64,000 nucleotides of DNA from Cheilinus undulatus. Taxonomy: Eukaryota > Chordata > Actinopteri > Labriformes > Labridae. Made by a program: the position numbers and the translations under genes. The first letter of the stretch is position 1, and each line of letters starts with the position of its first letter. Shown here piece by piece: positions 23,248 to 34,526 of this stretch. The notes under the pieces were generated by a model. That model had not been told where the DNA came from. It worked only from the letters and a program-made list of their open reading frames with translations, and searched no databases. The DNA lies in assembly GCF_018320785.1 (NCBI RefSeq), contig NC_054867.1, forward strand, positions 55,005,776 to 55,069,775, written 5' to 3'.

Positions 23248-23978
23248 ACAGTGATACTCAACATGTGGCTCTTGAGCCATATGTGGCTCTTTTATGTCTT
23301 AATTTAAAGTATTATTCACACAGAAAACCTTAAACAAGGGAAACTTTTTTGCCCTTTTTTCACCATTTTTTGCAGCTTTTCACCTATTTAAGCAACCTTT
23401 TGCCATTAAATACCACTTTTTCCCACTTTGTTGCCCATTTTGATACTTGTTTTGCAACTTTTTTCCATTTTTTGCCACTTTTCACCCATTTAAGCTACGT
23501 TTTGTCAATAAATACCACTTTTTTCCTAGTTTTTGCCCATTTTAGCCACTTCTTTTTGCCACTTTAATCCAGTTCTTGCCCTTTTCACCACTTTTTGCCC
23601 TTTTTAACACATTTAAGCTACCTTTTGCCATTAAATACCACTTGTTTCCTCTTTTTTTGCCCATTTTTGCCACTTCTTTTTGCCACTTTTATCCCATTTT
23701 TGCCCCTTTTAACCATTTTTCACCCATTTCAGCTATCCTTTCCACTAAATACCACTTGTTTCCTTTTTTTGCCCATTTTTGTCAATTTCACTTTTTTTGG
23801 CCACATTTGGACCATTTTATGTCACCCATTTTTTGTTGCATTTTGACCATTTTTGCCACCTATACCTTATTGTTATTGCTACTTCAAGCTGTTTTTGCTT
23901 CACCGCTTAGATTGTGGCTCTTGCAAAGGTATTTTTCAACAATTGGGCTCTCTGGGTGAGCAGGGTTGAGTAAAGCTG
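23248..23978 (+). mobile_element. hAT-type element (family B) with tandem interior
   Basis: The left end AACAGTGATACTCAACATGT and the right end GAGCAGGGTTGAGTAAAGCTG are imperfect inverted repeats. The interior is TTTTTGCCACTTTT-type tandem words including GCCATTAAATACCACTT, shared with 20900-21200 and 49020-49600. Confidence 0.6.
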
Positions 23979-24640
23979 TTTTAGAAGATCTAAAACCAAC
24001 AACAGATCAGAGACCTAACCAGCCTAGGCCTGCTTAAAGTGTCGCCTCTTACCTGTCGCTCCTCTGGCAGGTGGGGTGGGTGATGAAAATGTTGCTTTTT
24101 GTGCGAGGGATCAACATCAGCTTCATACTCTACTTTCCAAAGACCTGACAATTACATTTAGCAAATTTCAGTAACAATACAAAATCATTTCAAAACAAAT
24201 CTCTCCGACATCGAAACAAATTCCATAAAGTTACACATTCCCCAAATTGACTCTAAAATGCCTGAAATCCAACATACAAATCCCTCAAAGCATCCAAACA
24301 TATTTGGCAAGTTCCTATGACAATAATCAAACTATTTCAAAGCAAACTTCCCCTAAAACTTCTAGTGACACTCTCCAAAATATAAAAAATATACCTTCCA
24401 TCAAAATAATTTTACATTTCAAAGCAAAGTCCCCGAAATATCCCAACTTTTCAAGTAAATTAAAACTTGAATGGACAATCTGACCTAATTTTGGACAGCA
24501 TATCAGCTCCAAACTGATGTGGGGTTATTAAGCTCCTTTAAATGGACTCTGAATGTATTTATAGAGTAGTTAAGAGACGGAAGGCCGCTCCTAAATCTCT
24601 AGTTTCTTTATCAAAGTCAAACTACCTTTGTTGCACACCT
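23979..24640. other. Intergenic, no gene seen
   Basis: AT-rich spacer without recognisable exons or repeats. Confidence 0.5.
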
Positions 24641-24654
24641 GTGTGGTTCAGCTG

Positions 24655-25139
24655 GCTGCGCGGGAAAGTGCACACCTGCACAGATTGGCGCCAAACGTTT
24701 CCCTGCTCCCCGTTATTTTACATCTGATAAAAGTCGCCATCATCTTTCTCTCCTTGTCCGTTTTAGAAGCTAAGAACAAAGTTGCACCAGTCGAAGCTCT
24801 GTTTTGGTACCTGGAGGTGCCGCATTTCCAGCCCGCTTGAGCCTTCAGCAGGACAATCTGGGAAACCCGAGGCAACGCTTTTCCGCATTGTAAATAGGCA
24901 GGAAGGCGCCAAATGATGGCTTCCGGTTTGAAAAGAAAATGCTGGTTTGTTTGTTTCATGCGTTTTTCTTCTCAAGTATGAATTTGTTGTTGCCTTGAAG
25001 GATAAAAAAGGTGTGAAATTACGCTGCAGAAATCGCGGAGTTTAAACTGTGTTTAAACAATGAGAAAATCCGTTTTTTGACGAAAATGCAACTAGAAACT
25101 TCCGGGGGGAGGAGCAACAGGATATAAAAGAGCGCCGCG
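24655..25139 (+). promoter_or_regulatory. Promoter-like region with E2F-like sites and TATA box
   Basis: GCGCGGGAAA (24658-24667) and the palindrome TTGGCGCCAAA (24685-24695) match E2F consensus forms; AGGCGCCAAATG near 24903 is a third similar site. A TATA-like ATATAAAA lies at 25122-25129. The region is more GC-rich than its surroundings. These are motif matches only. Confidence 0.4.
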
Positions 25140-25230
25140 GTGGTCTGCCAAGGTAAACTGTCTGGAGCTGGAAGCAACAGCCCACGTGCACGTAGCTTGC
25201 ACCAAAAACTCAGAGGAGAGGGAAACAACG

Positions 25231-28200
25231 ATGAGTGAGGAGGAAGAGCAGAGAGGAAGGAGGGAGGAAGGGAGCTGTTCTGGGACTGCTGGACGACAGA
25301 ATATCAGCTCATGTCTGCTGTACTGCAGGTAACTGCTCCTATTTTCACACCTGGTGTTCTTGTCCGTTTTTATGGTTGGTTTTCGTGAGAAACAGCTGCA
25401 ATCAGATTAGGCTTCAGAGCTTTGGCTTCCTTTCCCTTACCTGTGTGTTTAAATTCTTACCTGCCTGTTTAAATTCTTACCTGCCTGTTTAAATTCTTAC
25501 CTGTGTGTTTAAATTCTTACCTGTGTGTTTAAATTCTTACCTGCCTGTTTAAATTCTTACCTGCCTGTTTAAATTCTTACCTGTGTGTTTAAATTCTTAC
25601 CTGCCTGTTTAAATTCTTACCTGCCTGTTTAAATTCTTACCTGCCTGTTTAAATTCTTACCTGCCTGTTTAAATTCTTACCTGTGTTTAAATTCTTACCT
25701 GTGTTTAAATTCTTACCTGTGTTTAAATTCTTGCCTGTTTAAATTCTTGCCTGTTTAAATTCTTGCCTGTTTAAATTCTTACCTGCCTGTTTAAATTCTT
25801 ACCTGTGTTTAAATTCTTACCTGCCTGTTTAAATTCTTACCTGTGTGTTTAAATTCTTACCTGTGTGTTTAAATTCTTACCTGCCTGTTTAAATTCTTAC
25901 CTGCCTGTTTAAATTCTTACCTGCCTGTTTAAATTCTTACCTGCCTGTTTAAATTCTTACCTGTGTGTTTAAATTCTTACCTGTGTGTTTAAATTCTTAC
26001 CTGTGTGTTTAAATTCTTACCTGCCTGTTTAAATTCTTACCTGTGTGTTTAAATTCTTACGTGTGTTTAAATTCTTACGTGTGTTTAAATTCTTACCTGT
26101 GTGTTTAAATTCTTACCTGTGTGTTTAAATTCTTACCTGTGTGTTTAAATTCTTACCTGTGTGTTTAAATTCTTACCTGCCTGTTTAAATTCTTACCTGC
26201 CTGTTTAAATTCTTACCTGTGTGTTTAAATTCTTACCTGCCTGTTTAAATTCTTACCTGCCTGTTTAAATTCTTACCTGTGTGTTTAAATTCTTACCTGT
26301 GTGTTTAAATTCTTACCTGTGTGTTTAAATTCTTACCTGTGTGTTTAAATTCCTACCTGCCTGTTTAAATTCTTACGTGTGTTTAAATTCTTACCTGTGT
26401 GTTTAAATTCTTACCTGTGTGTTTAAATTCTTACCTGTGTGTTTAAATTCTTACCTGTGTGTTTAAATTCTTACCTGCCTGTTTAAATTCTTACCTGCCT
26501 GTTTAAATTCTTACCTGCCTGTTTAAATTCTTACCTGCCTGTTTAAATTCTTACCTGCCTGTTTAAATTCTTACCTGCCTGTTTAAATTCTTACCTGCCT
26601 GTTTAAATTCTTACCTGTGTGTTTAAATTCTTACCTGCCTGTTTAAATTCTTACCTGTGTGTTTAAATTCTTACCTGCCTGTTTAAATTCTTACCTGCCT
26701 GTTTAAATTCTTACCTGCCTGTTTAAATTCTTACCTGCCTGTTTAAATTCTTACCTGCCTGTTTAAATTCTTACCTGCCTGTTTAAATTCTCACCTGCCT
26801 GTTTAAATTCTTACCTGCCTGTTTAAATTCTTACCTGCCTGTTTAAATTCTTACCTGCCTGTTTAAATTCTTACCTGCCTGTTTAAATTCTTACCTGTGT
26901 ACGGTGGCGTATGGCATTCACTTAAAAAAAATCCTCCTGTTTTTATGACATAACTGTCTCATAAAAACAGGATTTTTATATTTATTTTTGAATTTCCTGT
27001 TTTGAGACAATATCTTGTATAAACAGAAAAGTCAAAAATAAATAAATTCCTGTTTTTACGAGATAGTTATGTCGTAAAATCAGGAGGATTTTTTTATTTT
27101 CATGTGAATGCGACAGGCCACTGTACCTGTGTTTAAATTCTTTAAACAGAAGTTTCTCCTGTTTCGTGAGGACTGTCTAGCTTTAGGACTTTGTTTTATC
27201 TTGAAAATGTAAAACTTTTGAGCTTTAACATCACTGACGTATGATGGCACAGTGAACTCAAAAAAACGTTTTATACTAACTTGCAAAAGCACAGTGTTAA
27301 ATTTGTCGACTAAAACTATCCATTGACTGCCTTTTTTCCAATGACAAAAACTAGACTTAAACTAACAAAAATAGATGTGTGATGACTAAAACTGACATAC
27401 ACTAAGTTTATATTTGTCAAGATGACTAAAACTAGACTAAAATGTAATGTAGTTTTTGTCGGACATTCAAAAGCCGTGATATTTCTCCACTGTGGGTAAA
27501 TCTGTCAAAAGCAATGCATCTGTGTCTATTCCTCCTCTCAGCTGTAGGAAGCAGGGACCCCAGGTTTATCAGCGTGTGTGGAACACACTACTCTGATTTG
27601 GTACCAGACTTAGGCAAGAGAATAAATGCTTCGACTAAAAGTAAAAACTAAAATATGAGGACTTTTTATGGACTAAAACTAGACTAAAATGTTTGAGTTT
27701 TCGTCGAGTAAAACGAGGCTAAAACTGAAAAGGAAATTACTAAAATGGGACTAAAACTAAAATGCATTTTGTTTAAAAACTAAGATTAAAAATGGCTGCC
27801 AAAATAAACACAGCAAAGGCACAAATAAAACAAAACACCAGCATGCAACAAAACAGAACCAATGATAAATTCAGCAAATACTGTAAACCTAAGAACATAC
27901 CATTGATTATTATTTAATTTTACTACATTTGATAGAAATTGTAGAATTTCTGCTAGAAAAAAATGCATTCAAACCTTTTTAAAATGCTTTTCCAGATGAG
28001 AGGTTTGACCCCCTTGGAGGTTGACATGTATGTGGGGGCACAATCATTCGAGGGAATATAGAGGATGAAGGATGAAAATAAGCTCAACTAATGATACTGG
28101 TTATATCAAAATTCATTCATAATTTTTCTATGCCAATCTTCCAGTTAAAAGAAGATCAAGGTGTCCCATAATAAGGGGGGGTAAAGGGGAAAGCTATCTG

Positions 28201-31200
28201 GTCTGAGGCCCAGCCATATGAGGGACCAATGTTAAAGTTAATCTGTAATAAATATATTTAATTCTTAACCTGAATAATAACTGCTCTTAAAAATGATTTA
28301 TTCATGTATGCTGCAGTACAGTAGCACTGTTTTCAACATGTAAAGCCCCTTTCTTTAAAAAGTGACTTAAGATAAGCATGATCCACATAAACATCAGCAG
28401 GGGTTCTCAACCTTTTCAACCCCCGACCCCCAAAATAAAGGTGCCAGAGACCGGGGACCCCCACTGGATCTGAAGGTGGCTGAACGCAGCCATGAACATT
28501 CTAGGATAGTCATGTGGAGACAAGGCCGTCCATGAGGGGGGGAAATGGCCCAGCCAAACTGGGGGCCAGCAAAATCCTGGTCCATTGTAAAGTTACGCTG
28601 TGGTATTATATATTTAACCTGAATAATAACCACTCTTATCAAAGAAACAAATCTTTTAATTCATTTGTGTAGTAAGTAGCCCTCTTAAAAATGTAAATCC
28701 ATTTGTTTAAAACAGAATTAAAATACTTTTAAAATGGCAAAAATTGGTTAATAATGGCAAAAAAATGCTGGGAAAGTTGGTGAAATTGGAGTTTAGGAGT
28801 AGCAGAAATGGGCTAGAAGTAGGGCTGGACAGTTGATTGAATTTGACCGTGATTTCAATTTTGGCTTCTCATGATCATAAAAACATTATAATCGAAGAAA
28901 AACGATTAATGTGTGCTTCAAAGAGTATTTTTGGGTTGTGTTTTTGGCTGTGTTATTAGTGTTTTTTGCATGCTGCAAATTTTGCAAGTTTTACAGGAGT
29001 GCATGTAGATTGGATATTTTTTATTTATTGTTTTTTAATGCTATTTTATATAATTATTTTACTTGTTCCAAATTTATTTTTGATTGTTCTTTTAAGTTGT
29101 GGTTCAATAAATACTCAAATTTTGAAATCAATGAATAATTGTGTTTATTAATCATGATTTCAATATCAATCAAAATAATTGTGATTATTTTTGCCATAAT
29201 CGTCCAGCCCTAGTGAGAAGTGCTAAAAATTGGATAAAAGTGGCTAAAAACATAACCAAAAATGGCAAAAAATTGGTCAAAGAGGCAAAAACAAGTGGCA
29301 TAAAGGAATTAAAAAGGGGCTGAAATGGCATTAAAATAGCTAAAATAGGTGGGATTTTGGTGAAATGGTATGGAAAATTAATATTAACTGGCAAAAAATG
29401 GTTAGTTGAGGCAGAAATGGTCGGAAATGGGTTAAACTGGCAAAAATGGGCACATTAGATTGTGATATGTGGTGTAAAAAGTGGCAATAATAGGTCAAGA
29501 GCCAACAATAGGCAGAGAGTGGAAAGAAGTGGCAAAAACGGGCAGGAAAAAGGTGGCGCTAAGGGTTTAAAACTGACAAAAAATGGGTTCTAAGAGGCAA
29601 AAATGTGTTTTAGTTGGCAAAATTGGTGTAAAGTGGCAACAGTGTAGATTAAAAAATATTGCTAGTTTTTTTAACGGCATCTGGTGACCCCTCTTAGTGT
29701 CTCGCGACCCCCAGTGGGGTCCCAACCCCAATGTTGAGAACCACTGCCCTAGAGAATAAAATGGAGGCAACTGAAATAACCATAAGGGAAAACTGATTTA
29801 ATTGCAAAAAGAGGCAGAAAACTGTTGAAATGGGCAGGCTAAAACTGTGGAAAGCAGTTCAGGGTGTCAAAAATGGTTCACAACCGCTGAAAATAAGTGA
29901 AAAATATCAAAATAGGTTAGAGGCAAAATAGGCCAAAAGCTGCAAAAATGGGTTGCAAGTGGCTCAAATATGATCAAGGGTTGTTAGGGTGGCAAAAAAT
30001 GGTTAAGACAAAAATCATTTAACAGAAACTCTGCTAAGAAAGGCAGCATGGGGCAAAAATGGGTGAAAGATTGGCATAAATGGGCAGTGGGTTAAAAGAC
30101 AATTCTTTTCAACCCATCAATGTGAATTTGACTCACATTTAATATGAATTGTAGAATTCCTGCCAGATTGAATCTGATTACACAACTTTGAGGTTAAATG
30201 GTTTTTCCTGGAAGCCGGAGAAATTGTCAGTCAGAAAATGAGCCATTCTGGAAATAAAGTTTTCAGAATTAAAATCTGTAGATACCATGATAGCTCACCA
30301 AGATGAATCAGTGCATTTTTACGGTAGAGGCTCCAGTCATTCCCTGAATAAGTAGTCAGAGTTGAATGTGTTAATTTTTGATGAAGGCTTGTAAAAACAG
30401 AACTGTTGATGCATAGACTACACGTGCAGCTTGAGTTAAATGCAGAATTCTGCGACTTTATTGCAGACTGGTACAGTAAGGTGGTGTTCAAATGCTCCAC
30501 TTTAAACTGGCTGCAGTAACTTCAGGATACCAGAAGATGTCACTGTTTATCCCCAACTCTATCCCCTAAAGCTGAGAATCTTTTTCCAGCACAAATAGAA
30601 AGAAAGCCCCAATACTTGAAGAGGTTTCATCCAGCCATCTTTACTTTAGCACCTTTAAAATAATATTTCTAAATAATGATTGACTTGGTATCTGTAGGTC
30701 GGTAGGACCTCAGAAGGTCACCATGTGCAGGTGTTGAGATTCACAGCCTCTCATTCTGTTTTCATCCGCTTCAGTGTTTCTCCTACCATTCTATTGGGAC
30801 GGCGCCCCACCTTGCCAACGGCAGCCCTCGCCCCCCTGAACATCGAGTCAATTTTATTTGTTTTTTTCTATATAGCGCCAGATCACAACAGAAGTAATTT
30901 AGGAAATACCTTTCCTATAGAGCAGGTTTTTACTTGGTCCTTTTATTAAACAAACCAAACATCCCAAAGTTATTTATCCTGTTAATATTAATGTATTTAG
31001 TTCTAAGTCCTGGTTTTCAATGAAGCAGATGCCATTTCCTGTATTCTAGTGCATTTTAACACCATATTAGCACCAGATAATCCAAACTGGTTAAGTGTTT
31101 TTTTTTTTTTTTTTCATCCAGGAGGGCAGGGTACTTAAACACACCTTTTTGCCACCCAAGTGGGCAGTTTATCGTGTTTTAACCAGCCAAGGGGGCAGTT

Positions 31201-32243
31201 TATCGTGTTTTAACCAGCCAAGGGGGCAGTTTATCGTGTTTTAACCAGCCAAGGGGGCAGTTTATCGTGCTTTAACCAGCCAAGGGGGCAGTTTATCGTG
31301 CTTTAACCAGCCAAGGGGGCAGTTTATCGTGCTTTAACCATACAAGGGTGCATTTTATCGTTCTTTAAGCAGCGCAGGGTGCTGTTTATCGTGTTTTAAC
31401 CAGCCAAGGGGGCAGTTTATCGTGCTTTAACCAGCCAAGGGGGCAGTTTATCGTGTTTTAACCAGCCAAGGGGGCAGTTTATCGTGCTTTAACCAGCCAA
31501 GGGGGCAGTTTATCGTGTTTTAACCAGCCAAGGGGGCAGTTTATCGTGCTTTAACCAGCCAAGGGGGCAGTTTATCGTGCTTTAACCAGCCAAGGGGGCA
31601 GTTTAGTGTGTTTTGCCAACCAGGAGGGCACTTTAGCATGCGTTTTTCAATTGGGCCACGCGGGGGACCCCCCCCCCCCCCCCCCACCCACACCCACACA
31701 CACACACCACTGTTATGATCATTAACGATCATAAATATTTATGCTAGTATATAAACCTCAACGTGCGGATAATGACAGAAATGCTTCAACCTTTATAAAC
31801 GTAGGAGTGTTGACAAAAGATCACACAGGCATAGAGACAAAAGGAGAAGACAGAGGCATGCATTTGTGTGGATAATAATATGGAAGAGAGAAAATGAGTA
31901 GATGAAGTCAGTGGAGAACAATCAATCATCATTAAGAACATTTACTAAAGTGCATCATCTAACCTATTATAAATATGTTACAATAAACTGTTTCCTAAAA
32001 AATTTGTTTTGGTTGTTAGTTAAATCTTTCAGATGTCAGGCTCATTTGCATGTAGGGATGCCTTTTTGACAGCGTAGGTAAACTTTACAAACTTTACACT
32101 AATATTGGTCTGATACAGTCCTAAAATTACTCCTGATGTGGCCAAAAACTTAATTTCCAGATAGATAAAATGTTATATTGACGAATCACATCAACACCAT
32201 GATTCCTGTAAGTGTTTGTGTTGATGTTCAGCTACCCCCCCTT

Positions 32244-32274
<31 letters not shown>

Positions 32275-34507
32275 GTCTTCATTGAGGTAACGGCCCAAAA
32301 GCAGGTCTCACACTGGTAGGACATTGCAAAAGGAAAGCATGTGGTCAAGGCTTTCAAGCCTAGCGGTGGATGCTGTGCTAATTTTCCAATGAACTGCAAT
32401 TACATTGTTGAATCTGAGGTAACATCAATAAACTGCTCTTCTTCTGTAGTGCTGAAGTTATCAGCTAGTGTTGCTTAGCCTTGATGTGCCCCCCCCAGGG
32501 GGCCCCGCAGCCCTTTTTAGGAACCACTGGCCTAGCCACTTCATTCTATACAGGTGCATCTCAAACAATTAGAATATCATGAAAAAGTTCAATATCTTTT
32601 GTCACTCTTTTCTGAAAGTGAAACCCATACATTATATAGACTTGTTATACATAGAATGAAATATTTCAAGCCTTTATTTCTTGAAATGTTGATGATTATG
32701 GCTTACAGATAAGAAAACCCAAAATTCAATGTCTCAAAAAATTAGAATATTCCATAAGATCAATAAAAAAAAAGGATATTTTAAACAGAAATGTCAGGCT
32801 TCTGAAAAGTGTTCATTTCTATGCACTCAGTACTCTGTTGAGCTTCCTTTTGCATGAATTACTGCATCCGGTCTGGGTCTGTTGCCTCTCATTTTCCTCT
32901 TGACAATCCCCCACAGATTCTCTATGGGGAGTCAGAATCAAGCACAGTACCACCATGGTCATTGAACCAGATTTTGGTACCTTTAGCAGTGTGGGCAGGT
33001 GCCAAGTCCTGCTGGAAAATGGAATCAGCATCTCCATGAAGCTTGTCAGCAGAAGGAAGCATGAAGGTCTCTAAAATGTCCTGGTAGATGGCTGTGTTGA
33101 CTGGACTTCAGAAAACACAGTGGACCAACACCAACAGATGCCATGGCAGCCCAGATCATCACTGATTGTGGAAACTTCACACTGGACTTCAAGCAACGTG
33201 GATTCTGTGCCTCTCCACTCTTCCTCCAGACTCTGGGACCTTGAAGAGTGGAGAGGCACAGAATCCACGTTGCTTGAAGTCCAGTGTGAAGTTTCCACAA
33301 TCAGTGATGATCTGGGCTGCCATGGCATCTGTTGGTGTTGGTCCACTGTGTTTTCTGAAGTCCAGTCAACACAGCCATCTACCAGGACATTTTAGAGACC
33401 TTCATGCTTCCTTCTGCTGACGAGCTTCATGGAGATGCTGATTCCATTTTCCAGCAGGACTTGGCACCTGCCCACACTGCTAAAGGTACCAAAATCTGGT
33501 TCAATGACCATGGTGGTACTGTGCTTGATTCTGACCTGAACCCCAGAGAGAATCTGTGGGGGATTGTCAAGAGGAAGATGAGACACCAGACCGAACAATG
33601 CAGATGACCTGAAGGCCGCTATCAAAGCAACCTGGGCTTCCATTACACCTGAGCAGTGCCACAGGCTGATCGCCTCCATGCCACGCTGCACTGATGCAGT
33701 AATTCATGCAAAAGGAAGCTCAACAGAGTACTGAGTGCATAGAAATAAACATACTTTTCAGAAGCCTGACAGTTCTGTTTAAAGCAACCATTTTTATTGA
33801 TCTTATGTAATATTCTAATTTTTTTGAGACACTGAATTTTGGGTTTTCTTATCTGTAAGCCATAATTATCAACATTTCAAGAAATAAAGGCTTGAAATAT
33901 TTCACTCTGTGTAACAGTCTATATAATATATGGGTTTACCTTTCAGAAAAGTGACAAAAGATATTGAACTTTTTCATGATATTCTAATTGTTTGAGATGC
34001 ACCTGTATACATTCATTTCTGATGTTTTTCTTTTGGTCTTATTTGCATAGTTTTAAAACAACATACAAAGTTTCAACTGAAATTCAATGGGATATTTGTG
34101 GCAAATGTCAGAGAAAAACCTTTGCACACTGAGACTGAACAAAGTGCATCCATCTTTCCAACATGCTTTTTAGTACTTGGCACTGTGCCTTGATGCACAA
34201 GCTACATCTTAGCAAATGCTGCAAATGTTAGCAATAAATAGAAACTGAATGGAATGGATATCAGCGTTTTTGTTTGTTTGGTTGTTTTTTTTTTTTACTT
34301 TTTATGGATTGTGGATCTAAAATAATTTTTTTTTTTTTTTTTTTTACCTTTACTCACAGACTCCAGTCATCAGAGGCAAAGCGTCGGTCCTCAGAGTTAT
34401 TCCTGACTCCCATCAAATTCAGCCTGAACATGGACAGAGACTTCATCTCCAGGAAGGTATCCTCAGCTACACCAGGATTCAAAGGTAGGCCACAGCCCTC
34501 TTCATGA
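25231..34507 (+). CDS. Candidate two-exon small gene, unrecognised
   Basis: Exon 1 lies about 100 bases after a TATA-like box: ATG at 25231, open to 25328, then donor CTGCAG|GTAACT (MSEEEEQRGRREEGSC start, very acidic/basic). Exon 2 begins at 34360 after a long poly-T tract and TTACTCACAG. The frame continues through LFLTPIKFSLNMDRDFISRK to a stop at 34505-34507. A perfect donor CTCAG|GTAAGT follows at 34527. Joined phases agree (81 residues). I do not recognise the protein. The 9-kb intron is full of repeats, and the pairing of these two exons is inference; either could belong to a non-coding RNA. Confidence 0.25.
25436..26900 (+). repeat. 20-bp minisatellite, splice-donor-like on minus strand
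   Basis: About 72 copies of TTACCTGCCTGTTTAAATTC or its TTACCTGTGTG variant. The minus strand of most units reads CAGGTAAGAAT, a near-perfect complement to the U1 snRNA 5' end. A few units lack it (CTTACGTG, CTTGCCTG). Confidence 0.97.
26901..27124 (+). mobile_element. 224-bp MITE with long inverted repeats, inserted in the 20-bp array
   Basis: The left end ACGGTGGCGTATGGCATTCA and the minus-strand right end ACAGTGGCCTGTCGCATTCA begin inverted repeats of over 60 bases. Both sides carry ACCTGTGT (26893-26900 and 27125-27132), an 8-bp duplication of hAT type. The array unit itself contains ACCTGTGT, which weakens that argument slightly. Confidence 0.75.
27300..27790 (-). repeat. Interspersed repeat, GACTAAAACTAG-rich (copy 2)
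   Basis: Reverse complement of the family at 12240-12605, sharing the order of landmark phrases (AGCAGGGACCCCAGG, GGCAAGAGAATAAATGC). It is probably a non-autonomous DNA element. Confidence 0.6.
28399..29746 (+). mobile_element. hAT-type composite element (family A), second copy
   Basis: The left end GGGGTTCTCAACCTTTTCAA with CCCCGACCCCC and the right end CCCAATGTTGAGAACCACTG are inverted repeats. The order of blocks matches 16873-18794 (GTGCCAGAGACCGGG, GAGACAAGGCCG, CAAACTGGGGG, then GGCAAAAATGG words), but without the minisatellite. Another hAT element is nested at 28820. Confidence 0.75.
28820..29212 (+). mobile_element. Nested hAT MITE, TAGGGCTGGAC...GTCCAGCCCTA
   Basis: The termini TAGGGCTGGAC and GTCCAGCCCTA are perfect inverted repeats over 11 bases. 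Flanks GCTAGAAG (28812-28819) and GTGAGAAG (29213-29220) agree at 6 of 8. The interior is AT-rich without a transposase. Confidence 0.8.
29747..30720. other. Degenerate GGCAAAAATGG tract, then plain spacer
   Basis: 29800-30090 continues the tandem-word type of the hAT composites. 30100-30720 shows no supported gene or repeat. Confidence 0.4.
30775..30935 (+). repeat. Interspersed repeat fragment (TTTATTTG...TATAGCGCCAGATCACAACA)
   Basis: The phrase TATAGCGCCAGATCACAACA followed by TATAGAGCAGGT is a dispersed fish repeat phrase as I remember it. No ends are determined. Confidence 0.4.
31130..31625 (+). repeat. 30-bp minisatellite (AACCAGCCAAGGGGGCAG unit)
   Basis: About 16 copies of a unit including CCAGCCAAGGGGGCAGTTTA and TCGTG(T/C)TTTA. 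A poly-C run at about 31669-31686 follows; its minus strand is G-rich. Confidence 0.95.
31690..32550. other. Spacer with poly-T run (32248-32274) and hAT-like remnant
   Basis: No gene supported. 32485-32530 (GGGGCCCCGCAGCCC...AGGAACCACTGGC) resembles a decayed hAT-type terminus. Confidence 0.4.
32552..34010. mobile_element. Foldback Tc1-like element: two inverted copies of one transposon half
   Basis: Left and right ends are ACAGGTGCATCTCAAACAAT and its reverse complement. The two halves mirror each other around 33233: left arm 32552-33222, right arm 33244-34010, loop of 21 bases. The left arm has lost about 95 bases present in the right arm (near 32868). The right arm encodes on the plus strand the C-terminal half of a Tc1 transposase: IFQQDLAPAHTAKGTKIWF, then ENLWGIVKRKMR, the region of the second catalytic Asp and the final acidic residue. 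The N-terminal DNA-binding half is missing from both arms, so the element is non-autonomous. Confidence 0.9.
34011..34355. other. Spacer, no feature except poly-T runs
   Basis: Poly-T tracts at 34284-34298 and 34327-34346; nothing else recognised. Confidence 0.4.
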
Positions 34508-34526
34508 GTGTCCTGACCAGCCTCAG

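Noticed and set aside
25436-26900. CRISPR-like direct repeats
   Set aside because: Units are contiguous without unique spacers and the sequence is vertebrate; it is a minisatellite. The same applies to the arrays at 17035, 19855, 31130, 54980 and 62767.
33071-33395. Two identical 91-residue proteins on opposite strands
   Set aside because: They are mirror images caused by the inverted repeat of the foldback transposon, not independent genes.
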